From: a virus
Direction: 5' to 3' (one strand)
Length of the DNA: 64,000 bases
IMG/VR virus record: IMGVR_UViG_3300009183_004297
Location: 1 to 64,000 of that record
The notes under the pieces are model-generated. The model saw nothing but the letters and a program-made list of their open reading frames with translations, did not search any database and was not told the origin of the DNA. Both the position numbers and the translations under genes were made by a program. Position 1 is the first letter of the stretch. The number at the start of each line of letters is the position of its first letter. This document shows, in pieces, positions 1 to 7,919 of this stretch.

Positions 1-289
1 CTTCCGACCAGTCTTGTTTGGTCAAGTCCAAGTTAGCATGCCCACCTGAATACAAACTCCACTTGTACGGAAACATACTTTGGGCACTGTTGAGCCAATT
101 CATCTGCTCCATGTCTGGAATTCCGCTTGGCATACGTGCAGGTTCCACATACGGACCTTTTACCGGATCACGTTGTTTGCCTATGTAAGTGGCATAAAAC
201 CCTGAGATGGCCGGCAAAAATACAGCATAGTCTTTTTGCTTGGCTGTGAGATTGTCTTGCTCAAGGTCCACTTTGGACTCCTGTGTCAT
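1..289 (-). CDS. Hypothetical protein, 3' end beyond window
   Basis: Partial gene read leftward from an ATG at 289; no stop is reached before base 1, leaving 96 visible codons. The protein begins MTQESKVDLEQDNLTAKQKD and later shows FLPAISGFYATYIGK and a GGHANLDL stretch. It overlaps the end of the upstream gene by 29 nt, a tight operon-like arrangement with the clamp cluster. I do not recognise the family. There is no signal peptide or membrane segment in the visible part. The frame is open and protein-like throughout, so I believe it is a real gene, but no function can be given. Confidence 0.7.
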   Translation of the reverse strand, partial: MTQESKVDLEQDNLTAKQKDYAVFLPAISGFYATYIGKQRDPVKGPYVEPARMPSGIPDMEQMNWLNSAQSMFPYKWSLYSGGHANLDLTKQDWSE

Positions 290-626
290 GTTTTTCTTCT
301 TCCATTGTTAGTGCGTCCATGATCTGAAACTGCTCCCAGGCTTGTTTAAGCCCAGGATGTTTCTTCATACGTTTGTGTAGATCTTGTTCTTCCGCCATCT
401 TGTGCCTGACCCATTTGATAGCTTCCTCGGCAGTGGGTTCTAATCCAACAGTGGCATAACTAGTGTTCATACCAATCCACGAGCTGCCGTTAAATACTTG
501 CATGTCTGTTCCATTAACACGAATCATACCTTGCATGGGATTGTTTATGTTTTGGGTAACATACGGAACACTGGTATTGCCACCGTTGACTATCACATGG
601 GCAGAGCCTTGAAGACCTTTGATCAT
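261..626 (-). CDS. Hypothetical protein, 121 aa
   Basis: The ATG overlaps the stop of the omega-like gene (ATGA), indicating translational coupling. The N-terminal half is beta-like and rich in Asn, Gly and Val (VNGGNTSVPYVTQNINNP, VFNGSSWIGMN). The C-terminal half is helical and charged (AEEAIKWVRHKMAEEQDLHK). This two-part build resembles small virion or assembly proteins of T4-like phages, but I cannot assign a family. Its place directly after the clamp and omega genes suggests expression with replication and late-transcription proteins; that is inference from order only. Confidence 0.65.
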   Translation of the reverse strand: MIKGLQGSAHVIVNGGNTSVPYVTQNINNPMQGMIRVNGTDMQVFNGSSWIGMNTSYATVGLEPTAEEAIKWVRHKMAEEQDLHKRMKKHPGLKQAWEQFQIMDALTMEEEKHDTGVQSGP

Positions 627-829
627 TTTATTTTCTTGAGATACTCACGGCCAACAAGGCCTTTTTCAACTTCCATTTGCGCTGTAGCGGTAGGACCGCC
701 TGCGTCTGTTACTTTGGCTCTATGCCCAGCTTTGAGTTCTCGAACACGCTTTGACATGATTAAAACCAAATCAAAGCGGTTGCCAACTTGTGCGACTGCG
801 TCTTCTGATGTGTTGCGGCTGTTGGACAT
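623..829 (-). CDS. rpoZ-like: RNA polymerase omega-subunit-like protein (RpoZ)
   Basis: 68 aa. The segment [20 protein letters not shown] (about residues 9-28) closely matches the signature of bacterial RpoZ, where E. coli has [20 protein letters not shown]. A short variable stretch follows, then an EVEKGLVG segment matching the EIEEGLI helix of omega. Omega helps fold and hold the beta-prime subunit of RNA polymerase. The gene starts 3 nt after the clamp stop and overlaps the next gene by 4 nt, so it is co-expressed with gp45. In T4 the corresponding slot next to gene 45 holds rpbA, an RNA-polymerase-binding protein. I infer that the product replaces or supplements host omega on infected-cell polymerase; binding itself is not shown by sequence. 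Confidence 0.8.
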   Translation of the reverse strand: [68 protein letters not shown]

Positions 830-832
830 TGA

Positions 833-1564
833 TTACTTGCTCTGTGCGGGCAAAATGTAATCATATGTAGCAATGCCGGAATCAACTTTGATCATTGCGG
901 CACCTTCGTCGCTAAACTTCAGTTCCTTGTCGCCGGGCAGGCTCAGGATAGCAATCACTGCACCCACTGGCCAGTTCCATGCTTTGTTCAATGTACCTGT
1001 AACACCGTCTTGGAACACAAAGTTACCTGCGTGGCTGCTGTGATCACCAAAGAAGAACTTTAGCTTGTCGCCTTCTACTTTGGCAATAAATGTAGTTTCT
1101 TCTGAGTTGGCGCTGGCTTGAAACTTCATCTTTAGAATGCTGGGTACCATTGGCACAACTTCCACATTCCACTTGACGCCTTTGAACTTCACGCTCTTGA
1201 GCTTGTCGTTGATCACTTCGCTGGTCATAAAGCGATAGTCGTTCTTGAAGTCTCCGCCTTTGTTTTCAAAGTGAATGCCAACAGGAACAGTAACACCATT
1301 CTTGTCTTGTGTGGTAATGCTTAGTTTAGCATCTTCCTTGTATTCCGGAATGTTCAGAATAGTGTTTAGCTTGCCCAAGTTGGGCATACCAAACGTACCA
1401 ACAAACTCCGGAACTGGATTCTTGAGTTTGGCTTTTACAATCACACTGCGGTCTTCTGCAATGGCATCAATTTCTGTGCCGTTTGCATCGCCTGTGATTT
1501 TAACCAGATCAATGATGCCTAGTCCATGTGTGTGTTGCACGATATCTAGTAAGTAGTCTTTCAT
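833..1564 (-). CDS. 45: Sliding clamp, DNA polymerase processivity factor (T4 gp45 type)
   Basis: 243 aa, beginning MKDYLLDIVQHTHGLGIIDL. The ATG at 1564 is chosen over an upstream in-frame ATG at 1615 because AGGAG lies 5-6 nt before it. Length and layout fit gp45 clamps, which form trimeric rings that tether the polymerase and, in T4, activate late transcription. Features include an early IIDLVKITGD strand, a central VEVVPMVPSILKMKFQ segment, and a C-terminal ATYDYILPAQ tail like the conserved end of these clamps. A late-promoter-like element lies 36 nt upstream of the start. The gene is followed by the omega-like gene, reinforcing a replication-transcription link. Confidence 0.85.
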   Translation of the reverse strand: MKDYLLDIVQHTHGLGIIDLVKITGDANGTEIDAIAEDRSVIVKAKLKNPVPEFVGTFGMPNLGKLNTILNIPEYKEDAKLSITTQDKNGVTVPVGIHFENKGGDFKNDYRFMTSEVINDKLKSVKFKGVKWNVEVVPMVPSILKMKFQASANSEETTFIAKVEGDKLKFFFGDHSSHAGNFVFQDGVTGTLNKAWNWPVGAVIAILSLPGDKELKFSDEGAAMIKVDSGIATYDYILPAQSK

Positions 1565-1598
1565 AGTTTCTCCTGTAATGATTAGTAGTATAGATGAT

Positions 1599-2567
1599 TT
1601 ATTTAGACCTGTCAACAGGTTTCTTGTCTTTTATTAGCCCACGTTCATGAGATTCCACCCGACAGTCAATGCCACCGGCCTTCTTTAGGATAGCCCAATG
1701 ATAATGTTGATCCGATCCAAACTCATGAACTTGCAAAGCATTTTTACTAGCAATGTCTCGTATGATCTTTGGTGTCATATAGGTAGTCTTACCACGGTCA
1801 AGCCATTCGGCATTGACTGGATCGTGTGCATTGTTGTACGAGAACATGAACTTTCCACCTTGTCGTAACAGTAGCGATGCTTGATTGATCCATTCATGCG
1901 CAACTGCCTTTGACAGATAGTTAAACAAGTTCCATGAAAATATAAATCCAAATTTATCAGACGGTAGTATAGAATGCAGTCCTATTTCGTTGTCTTCGCT
2001 GCCAACACAGTACATACGCAGTTTGTGCTGGTAGGGTTCCGGAAACATAGCACGAGTTTCATCCAGCGCCTGTTGATAAAAATGCACACCATAAAATATA
2101 TTGCCAGTGGTGGCAACTGTGTGTACAAACTGAAAGTGATCTGGGCTTGGCCCCAGGCATAGCATGGGAACAAAAGGTGGGGTGTTGTTGATTATACTGC
2201 GTTTGACCAAAAACAGTTCGCTAAGATCAACAGGCACTACTCTGCTTTCTTTGTAAAAAGCATAGTTACATCTCATGCGATCTTCCCAGTAGCGTCGACT
2301 GATTAGATTTTCTGCACTGGCAGTGGCATCCATTTGATCTTCGATTTTGCTGAGTGCGGCTTCAAGCAACTTGTAACTTTTAATCACAGTGTTATTAACA
2401 CTTTGATAGTCGTCAAGTAAAGTTTCTTTAAGGCCGTCAAGCTCTACAGGACGCTTGGAAAAATCCAATTCAGTTAGTCGGTCTAGATACTGAGCAGGAA
2501 GATGACCTGGGTGATCTTCTAATGCTCGTATTAGCCCAAGACGCATTTGTGCTAGACTCTGAAACAC
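1599..2567 (-). CDS. SAM-dependent methyltransferase-like protein
   Basis: 322 aa, lying between polymerase and clamp. The first 110 residues are helical (LKETLLDDYQSVNNTVIKSY) and unlike known domains. From about residue 130 there is a Rossmann-like layout: a PMLCLGPSPDHFQFVHT strand-loop where a class I methyltransferase binds SAM, an FIFSWNLFNYLS motif-IV-like strand, and an LLLRQGGKFMFSYNN strand pair typical of these enzymes. The canonical GxGxG is not obvious (GPSP replaces it), so catalytic activity is uncertain. The substrate is unknown; DNA, protein or small molecule are all possible. Its stop is 2 nt after the polymerase-proximal spacing, so it belongs to the same transcription unit. 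Confidence 0.55.
   Translation of the reverse strand: MFQSLAQMRLGLIRALEDHPGHLPAQYLDRLTELDFSKRPVELDGLKETLLDDYQSVNNTVIKSYKLLEAALSKIEDQMDATASAENLISRRYWEDRMRCNYAFYKESRVVPVDLSELFLVKRSIINNTPPFVPMLCLGPSPDHFQFVHTVATTGNIFYGVHFYQQALDETRAMFPEPYQHKLRMYCVGSEDNEIGLHSILPSDKFGFIFSWNLFNYLSKAVAHEWINQASLLLRQGGKFMFSYNNAHDPVNAEWLDRGKTTYMTPKIIRDIASKNALQVHEFGSDQHYHWAILKKAGGIDCRVESHERGLIKDKKPVDRSK
1600..1607 (-). promoter_or_regulatory. T4-type late promoter element upstream of clamp
   Basis: Minus-strand TCTAAATA matches the late consensus TATAAATA at 7 of 8 positions. It overlaps the stop codon of the preceding methyltransferase-like gene and lies 36 nt from the clamp ATG, with an SD between. Confidence 0.5.
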
Positions 2568-2569
2568 AG

Positions 2570-5230
2570 TTACTCCCAGCTGAACAAGCTATCAAATGTG
2601 GTTGCGATATCTGTGTTTTCTGGAATCTTCCAGTCCAGCACACCCAGCAAGTTTTCTACCTTTTGATCCACAATGGTTGTTTCCATCAGCGCATCATCAA
2701 ACGGCAGTTCTTTGAACCAAGCAGGAATGTGTGACTCATCTGTTGGATACCCTACAGAAGTATAACCCAGTGCATTGTCTTTGAGCTTGCACACAATGGT
2801 TTTCATTCCGTCAACAATGCTTTGGCTGTAGTTGTCTCCGTGCATGCGTTTGAGATTGTTCCAGTTCATGGCCGCACGTACATGCCCTGGCATGTTGGCA
2901 CGACCTAGTCTTGCTTCCTCTGCCGAATACTTGGTCAAGTTGTTCACACGTTTGGGTGTGCCTTTTTCCCAAGCCGGCCGACTTTGGAATGCAATCTTAA
3001 AATCACGTACCTTGTCGTAGATACCTTCTTTGGTACCATTTGTTAGTACATCAAGTAACAGCTCACTTAGGAAGTCTTGCACCACCCTAGGAGTATCACT
3101 GCGCTTCAAGTCAAGGCCCATGGCCTTGACCTTGCCTGGCTTGCCGTGTGTGTCTAGCCTGTTGCCTTCGAGATCATAGATCAACAGTGCATAACGCTTC
3201 TTCTTGATAAACAGACTCTTCTCAGCCACCAGTTCTCTGCCGCCTTTGATCAGTTCGCCCATGCTACGTGGACAGTGGCATGCCCGTTCCATAAACCCCG
3301 GAAAGCTGGCATTCACTTGATCTGCAATGCTGTCGTACAGTTGCACACAGATTTCTTTGTTCCATTCCATGCGACCTGCTTCAACATCTTCCTTGATCGC
3401 AGGCCACGCAGAAAAGTAAGCAGAGTCAGTATCACCATAGATGATTGCCCGGCCCACGTGATCATATTCGCCAAACACACATTCGTTGATGTATGCGTCC
3501 ATGTGTCGTGCAATGATGCGTCCGGTTAGTGTAGTTGACTGACCAATACGCTTGTCAAAAAACCTACAACCTGGATTAAGAATAGCACCGTACAAGCTGT
3601 TAAGGTTAATCTTCTTGACCAATTGACGCTTGTCCCAAAACGCCTTGTCTTCAGGAGTTTCAGCATCTTTCTTTTTGGCCTGTAGTTCTTTACGTTCTGC
3701 ATACCAACGTTCCAACAAGCCAGGTATGATACCTTTCTTGTCATACGTGAAGATAGTGCCATTGGCACTGAGGATCCAGGGTTGTCTGCTATCAAACACC
3801 AGCTTCCAAACGTCAGCCGCTGAATGCACAGTGGCATCTCCTGACTCCCAGTCAATGGTGATTTCAGTACCTGGCTCGCAGTTCATCACTGCGGTGTATT
3901 CCAAACTACCAAACATGTTTTCCCACGCATCAGCAAAACTTGACCCTGCAGCCATTTTTTCCTTGATGTAGTGGTCTGTCATTGTTTGTCGCAGTTGTCC
4001 AACAATGGTCTCTGGGCCCATGTTGAGGGCCCTAATAGCACTGGGATAGAGCGAGTTGATGTCAATAGCACCAACCCAGTCGTGCATTCCTTTTTTGGGG
4101 AAAGCAACATAGGCACCTGCCGCTTGTGTATCACCGTGTTCATCTTTACCCTTTCGGTTAGGTACAATCATACCCAATTGATGGGCCTCGTTAATGATAG
4201 CTTGCTCGGTAACTGCCACAGCACCCATAGTGGTTTGCAGTAGCACAGTGTTGTCATGTGCCAGTTCATTGGCTAGATCCAAGAACCGTAGTTTCTTATC
4301 CAGCCGACTCAACAGCATGGTATCTTGGCGGTTGTATTCAACAAAGGTTTCAAAGTCTTTGTTGTACAGTTGATCCAGTGTGCCTTCGTATTGTGTTTTG
4401 CGTTCGCCTAGTTCATGTTCCGAAATAGCATCAAGCGAATAGCTGTGACGTTCTTCGTATGTGTACTTGCGATACAGTTGCATGTAGTCAAGATGCACAC
4501 GACCAATCAAGTCAAAGGTCAAGTTCTCTGCACCAAAACGTTCAAAGGTACGTTGCTTGGGCAGTTGATTCCACAAACAAAAACGTCGGGTGTCGTCCTT
4601 GCTGAGCACACGATTGATACGCATGACGGTGTAGGGAATGTCAAAGCCTTCCGAGTTCCAGCCGCTTAGGATGTCGGCATCGTCTATTAGATTCAAGAAT
4701 GTATCTAGCAGGTCGCCTTCACGATCAAACAAGAAACAGTTGTCAAACTTGGCGGCAATTTCTTGTGCAGTTTCCCAACTCATGCTTTTGGGCGGCAGCA
4801 CCAAGGTGACCAGTTTGTCTAACCAGTCCAGGTACACAGAGATTGCAGTGATAGCATTGAATGGATCCTCTGGCTTGCTGAATCCTCTGAGTGGATCAAA
4901 GTCCACCTCAATGTCAAAGAATGCTGTTTGCAGTTTGGGTGATGTTGCACCTAGATAGTTTTCTGCTAGACAACGAAACACAGGATTGATATCTGATTCC
5001 CAGATACGCTTGCCTGAGTTCACACGCAGTTCCTTGTGGTACTCTTTTGAATTGCGGGTGTTGAAACGGCTTACTGGTGTGCCGTATATGGTGCGGAATT
5101 TACCGCGGGGATCATCGTAGTAAAAAATGTAATTAGCAGGAAACTCTTTGTATTCTCTCTTGCCATCCACACGTTCCACGATGTGGATACGATCTTTATC
5201 TCGCTCGAATAGAGCGTCTACATAACTCAT
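2570..5230 (-). CDS. 43: Family B DNA polymerase (T4 gp43 type)
   Basis: 886 aa, the replicative polymerase with 3'-5' proofreading. Exonuclease motifs are FFDIEVDFD (about residue 107), GWNSEGFDIPY and YNRQDTMLL. Polymerase motifs are DINSLYPS (about 390), KKINLNSLYGAIL (about 542), IYGDTDSAYF (about 597) and KKKRY (about 675). All catalytic Asp residues are present, so it looks active. The extreme C-terminus ends FDSLFSWE, resembling the clamp-binding tail of T4/RB69 polymerases (SLFDMFDF), which fits the gp45-type clamp encoded nearby. The ATG follows AAAGGAGAAATT. Length matches T4 gp43 (898 aa). Confidence 0.97.
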   Translation of the reverse strand: MSYVDALFERDKDRIHIVERVDGKREYKEFPANYIFYYDDPRGKFRTIYGTPVSRFNTRNSKEYHKELRVNSGKRIWESDINPVFRCLAENYLGATSPKLQTAFFDIEVDFDPLRGFSKPEDPFNAITAISVYLDWLDKLVTLVLPPKSMSWETAQEIAAKFDNCFLFDREGDLLDTFLNLIDDADILSGWNSEGFDIPYTVMRINRVLSKDDTRRFCLWNQLPKQRTFERFGAENLTFDLIGRVHLDYMQLYRKYTYEERHSYSLDAISEHELGERKTQYEGTLDQLYNKDFETFVEYNRQDTMLLSRLDKKLRFLDLANELAHDNTVLLQTTMGAVAVTEQAIINEAHQLGMIVPNRKGKDEHGDTQAAGAYVAFPKKGMHDWVGAIDINSLYPSAIRALNMGPETIVGQLRQTMTDHYIKEKMAAGSSFADAWENMFGSLEYTAVMNCEPGTEITIDWESGDATVHSAADVWKLVFDSRQPWILSANGTIFTYDKKGIIPGLLERWYAERKELQAKKKDAETPEDKAFWDKRQLVKKINLNSLYGAILNPGCRFFDKRIGQSTTLTGRIIARHMDAYINECVFGEYDHVGRAIIYGDTDSAYFSAWPAIKEDVEAGRMEWNKEICVQLYDSIADQVNASFPGFMERACHCPRSMGELIKGGRELVAEKSLFIKKKRYALLIYDLEGNRLDTHGKPGKVKAMGLDLKRSDTPRVVQDFLSELLLDVLTNGTKEGIYDKVRDFKIAFQSRPAWEKGTPKRVNNLTKYSAEEARLGRANMPGHVRAAMNWNNLKRMHGDNYSQSIVDGMKTIVCKLKDNALGYTSVGYPTDESHIPAWFKELPFDDALMETTIVDQKVENLLGVLDWKIPENTDIATTFDSLFSWE

Positions 5231-5303
5231 AATTTCTCCTTTTGTGCGACTTTGAGCTCACACACACTCTACATGCTCGTAACGTGAGCGATCCGTAAAA
5301 TAC

Positions 5304-5906
5304 TTATTCCAGTTCGTCAAGCCATTTTGTAATGACATTATGAAGTTTTTTGTTACCTGTTTCGTCCAAGTGACAAGTGTTGCCATAATGTTTTTTCAAT
5401 AAATCGTTAATGTTAAATGAGTCGGGCAACATATCGTACTTGTGCTTGGTAGCATAGTTCTCAATGTGAAACTGATTCAAGTGAGGATAGTTACTTAGTA
5501 TACTTAAAATTTCCCAGCAACACAAGTTTGCCATATCCTTTTGATAATCAAAGTCAAAGTAACGTTCGTAAAATTTGGCCGCAACATCTGCATCTGCATT
5601 GTTTGCCGCATGATCTTTGATATCTGCATAAATCAAATCTGCGTTGTGATGTAGTGGATCCTTGTGATGTACAGGATGAACTGTACAGTACAAACGATTT
5701 GGACTGGCATGTGATACAATCACAGCATCAAATTGATTGAAGTCTGTTGACTGCACTTGTTTGAGTATCTTGTACTCGCCAGCACCAGCTTGCGCAATGT
5801 TAGTTACCAAGTGATTAGCAGCCAACCAATTGCACCAGCCACTGCGTTCTGGATACTTGATGCTCCAGTCGGCTGCAAAGCTGTCTCCGCAGATTAAAAT
5901 TTTCAT
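5304..5906 (-). CDS. SGNH/GDSL-type hydrolase-like protein
   Basis: 200 aa. It opens MKILICGDSFAADWS, giving the GDS block I nucleophile Ser near residue 9. A VIVSHASPNRL segment follows, and near the C-terminus DETGNKKLH supplies the Asp-x-x-His-like block V. These are the hallmarks of SGNH esterases/acyl hydrolases, which often remove acyl groups from glycans or lipids. It sits upstream of the polymerase gene in transcription order and shares ATGA coupling with a small membrane protein. A role in modifying surface glycans, together with the nearby glycosyltransferase and desaturase, is plausible inference. Confidence 0.7.
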   Translation of the reverse strand: MKILICGDSFAADWSIKYPERSGWCNWLAANHLVTNIAQAGAGEYKILKQVQSTDFNQFDAVIVSHASPNRLYCTVHPVHHKDPLHHNADLIYADIKDHAANNADADVAAKFYERYFDFDYQKDMANLCCWEILSILSNYPHLNQFHIENYATKHKYDMLPDSFNINDLLKKHYGNTCHLDETGNKKLHNVITKWLDELE

Positions 5907-6199
5907 TGCATTATTAATCGAATCAACGCAACACTATCAATGCTTACTAGCAATATGTAATTGCCAATCATGCCAAAACTCTTTCTGGTCCAAGCGGCCC
6001 AGCAAAAGATCACGCATTGTGCAATGAACAAAGGGTACAGTATCAAGAAAGGTGGAGTGGGTACAGTGAGCATCATGGTAAAACTACAACCAATGCTCAT
6101 AGCCCAGGCAGCGACTTCAAGAGCAAAGCGAAATGGCCATTCTCGGAAGTCTGCCTGGATCCACGCCCAGATGTCTTTTACAACATTGAACACTGTCAT
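5903..6199 (-). CDS. Small integral membrane protein, 98 aa
   Basis: Three hydrophobic segments are visible (FALEVAAWAMSIGCSFTMML, FLILYPLFIAQCVIFCWAAW, MIGNYILLVSIDSVALIRLI) after a Trp-rich amphipathic N-terminus. It overlaps the SGNH gene by 4 nt and touches the DsbA-like gene as TAATG, so all three are translationally coupled. I do not recognise the family; no enzymatic motif is seen. Confidence 0.65.
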   Translation of the reverse strand: MTVFNVVKDIWAWIQADFREWPFRFALEVAAWAMSIGCSFTMMLTVPTPPFLILYPLFIAQCVIFCWAAWTRKSFGMIGNYILLVSIDSVALIRLIMQ

Positions 6200-6462
6200 T
6201 AAAGAGTTTTACCTACTGTTTCAAGAATCGTGTTAAGCTCGTCGTGGTCTGCATTGGCCTTGCCTAGTTCAGCTTTGTGTGCAATACGCACAGCCTTCTT
6301 AAGTATAGCAGGTTTGATTTCTAGTTCTTCAGCAATGGCCTTGATAGTGTCGTTAAGACCTTCATTGAGTGTTTCAACTTCTTGCATGACCTGCATGCCT
6401 TCGTTGATCAGTTGTGTTAGTTTCAGCTTTTGGTCGCCGCTGAACATACGTGGTGATGACAT
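6199..6462 (-). CDS. dsbA: DsbA-like dsDNA-binding late-transcription protein
   Basis: 87 aa, all helical. The core NDTIKAIAEELEIKPAILKK, then AVRIAHKAELGK and a C-terminal ELNTILETVGKTL, fits the phage DsbA family (T4 DsbA, 89 aa). In T4 this small double-stranded-DNA-binding protein stimulates late transcription with gp33, gp55 and gp45. It is preceded by a strong GGAGG ribosome-binding site and by a sigma70-like promoter, so it can be made early, before late promoters fire. The family call is from pattern recognition of the helix signature, not a search. Confidence 0.7.
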   Translation of the reverse strand: MSSPRMFSGDQKLKLTQLINEGMQVMQEVETLNEGLNDTIKAIAEELEIKPAILKKAVRIAHKAELGKANADHDELNTILETVGKTL

Positions 6463-6483
6463 ATAAATTCCTCCAGTTGATTG

Positions 6484-6512
6484 ATTATACAGTTTGTTTT
6501 AGGAATTAGCAA
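6484..6512 (-). promoter_or_regulatory. Sigma70-like promoter upstream of dsbA
   Basis: On the minus strand, TTGCTA (6507-6512) is followed after exactly 17 nt by a perfect TATAAT (6484-6489). The -35 box lies in the last codons of the desaturase gene. It is about 22 nt upstream of the dsbA ATG. Confidence 0.55.
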
Positions 6513-7212
6513 CACGTAACTTTGCTAATCTTACCATTTCAAATAATTTGATATACATCCAGCCTATGTCAAATTCAAACCAGCGCCTGCTTAGCCTTGC
6601 ATTAGCAGGGTCCAGATGATGATTATTGTGAAGCTCTTCACCGCCAATGACAATGCCAATAGGAACCAAATTTCTACTTCTATCTCTAGTTTCTCCATTT
6701 CGATACCCCCACCAGTGTGCAACTCCGTTGATGACTCCCGCGGCCCAGAACGGAATCCATATCATTTGAATGCCCCAGATCAATGGTCCCCACCAGCCAA
6801 ATATCAAGGTGTTGAGCACAAGGAGAATGCCAATGCCAAGTCTGGAGTGAGCACTGTATACGTTGTGCTCCATCCAATCAGCAGGAGTACCACGACCGTA
6901 TGAATCAACCATTGCTTTATCTTTTGATGCTTCATGATATAATACCGCTCCCCTTGTGAATACTTTCCCAATACCAAACACATGCGGTGAGTGTGGATCA
7001 CCGTCTTTGTCTGAGTACTGATGGTGCTTGCGATGTATGGCCACCCATTGCTTGGTGACCATGCCTGTAGTGAGCCACAGCCAAAAGCGCATGAAGTGCG
7101 CTAGCACAGGATGGAATGTCACTCCACGGTGCGCTTGGCTACGATGTAAGTATAGTGTGACACACACAATGGTAATGTGCGTGGTCACGAGTGTGTAGAT
7201 AATTTCGTTCAT
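6499..7212 (-). CDS. Membrane fatty-acid (acyl-CoA/acyl-lipid) desaturase
   Basis: 237 aa di-iron membrane desaturase. All three histidine boxes are present: HRSQAH near residue 23, HRKHH near residue 61, and a C-terminal HNNHH near residue 195. Hydrophobic segments lie at IIYTLVTTHITIVCVTLY, FMRFWLWLTTGMV and around GIGILLVLNTLIFGWWGP. The family inserts a double bond (usually delta-9) into acyl chains and changes membrane fluidity. It is shorter than typical bacterial delta-9 desaturases (about 300-400 aa) but retains the complete metal-binding set, so activity is likely. It overlaps the glycosyltransferase gene by 4 nt. I infer an auxiliary metabolic gene that remodels host membrane during infection. 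Confidence 0.9.
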   Translation of the reverse strand: MNEIIYTLVTTHITIVCVTLYLHRSQAHRGVTFHPVLAHFMRFWLWLTTGMVTKQWVAIHRKHHQYSDKDGDPHSPHVFGIGKVFTRGAVLYHEASKDKAMVDSYGRGTPADWMEHNVYSAHSRLGIGILLVLNTLIFGWWGPLIWGIQMIWIPFWAAGVINGVAHWWGYRNGETRDRSRNLVPIGIVIGGEELHNNHHLDPANARLSRRWFEFDIGWMYIKLFEMVRLAKLRVANS

Positions 7213-7871
7213 TTTGTATTTTGATATTCCTCATGGTATTGTCTCCAAACATCAGAGTATTCGCAGTTTTTGTATTCTTCAAACCAAGGTCCGCCGTCGG
7301 TGTAATGTATGGCTTTGGGAGAACCTCCAGTGTAATAACCAGCCAACCAATTGTACTCTCGTGACAGTCCGGCTATTTCGCCATCGACCAACCACTGGAA
7401 CTGATGCAGATAACTTGGGCTGGCTGTGTTCACAGCATGCGGTGTGATGGATCGATGACTTGGGTGAGCACAGTTCCACCACACAAGACTACTCCAGTTC
7501 TTTCTTGAATAAGCCACCTGCAATTTGCCGTCCATCTTGATTGGCGCATGTGGTTGATATTCTGGATGCTTGACCACGGCCACAGCATTCAGTCGTGAGT
7601 CAAACTCTTTTAACATTTCCGCTGGGTCAGATAGCCATAAAAAATCACAGTCGCAAAACAGTGCATGACCTTTGTAGTTGTTTAGATACGGAACAAGGAA
7701 TCGTGTGTAGGTAAATTCTGTACTACCAGAGTCACTGCGATTGTAAATGCCATTCAGTGCTCGGCGGTTAATGGGCACAATTTCGTGTGTGGAATTATGC
7801 TTGAGTATGCTGTAACGACATACTTCATATGCAATTGACTCACTGCTGTCGTACCCAATATAAATTTTCAT
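7209..7871 (-). CDS. GT-A-fold glycosyltransferase-like protein (GT8-like)
   Basis: 220 aa. The N-terminus MKIYIGYDSSESIAYEVCRY resembles the start of GT8-like and related GT-A enzymes, and ALFCDCDFLWL (about residue 70) supplies the DxD metal-binding motif. Downstream LVWWNCAHP and HQFQWLVDGEIAGL resemble acceptor-site segments in this group. It likely transfers a sugar from a nucleotide-sugar donor; acceptor unknown. The gene lies at the left edge of the minus-strand unit that begins opposite the isolated plus-strand gene, so the 49 bp between 7871 and 7920 must hold divergent start signals. Confidence 0.7.
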   Translation of the reverse strand: MKIYIGYDSSESIAYEVCRYSILKHNSTHEIVPINRRALNGIYNRSDSGSTEFTYTRFLVPYLNNYKGHALFCDCDFLWLSDPAEMLKEFDSRLNAVAVVKHPEYQPHAPIKMDGKLQVAYSRKNWSSLVWWNCAHPSHRSITPHAVNTASPSYLHQFQWLVDGEIAGLSREYNWLAGYYTGGSPKAIHYTDGGPWFEEYKNCEYSDVWRQYHEEYQNTK

Positions 7872-7906
7872 TTGTTTTCCTGTTTAGTATTTACCGTGGC
7901 AATACT

Positions 7907-7914
7907 GGTAAATA
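7907..7914 (+). promoter_or_regulatory. Late-type promoter element 5 nt before a GTG start
   Basis: GGTAAATA on the plus strand (6 of 8 against TATAAATA, with the TAAATA core intact) ends 5 nt before GTG at 7920. With T4 geometry (+1 six nt after the last A) transcription would begin on the G of GTG. No SD precedes the start. Confidence 0.4.
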
Positions 7915-7919
7915 TTTTT

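Noticed and set aside
5231-5303. Gap before the polymerase gene inspected for a RegA/gp43-type translational operator
   Set aside because: Only a weak 4-bp stem near GCTCACGTTACGAGC, too far from the SD to be convincing.
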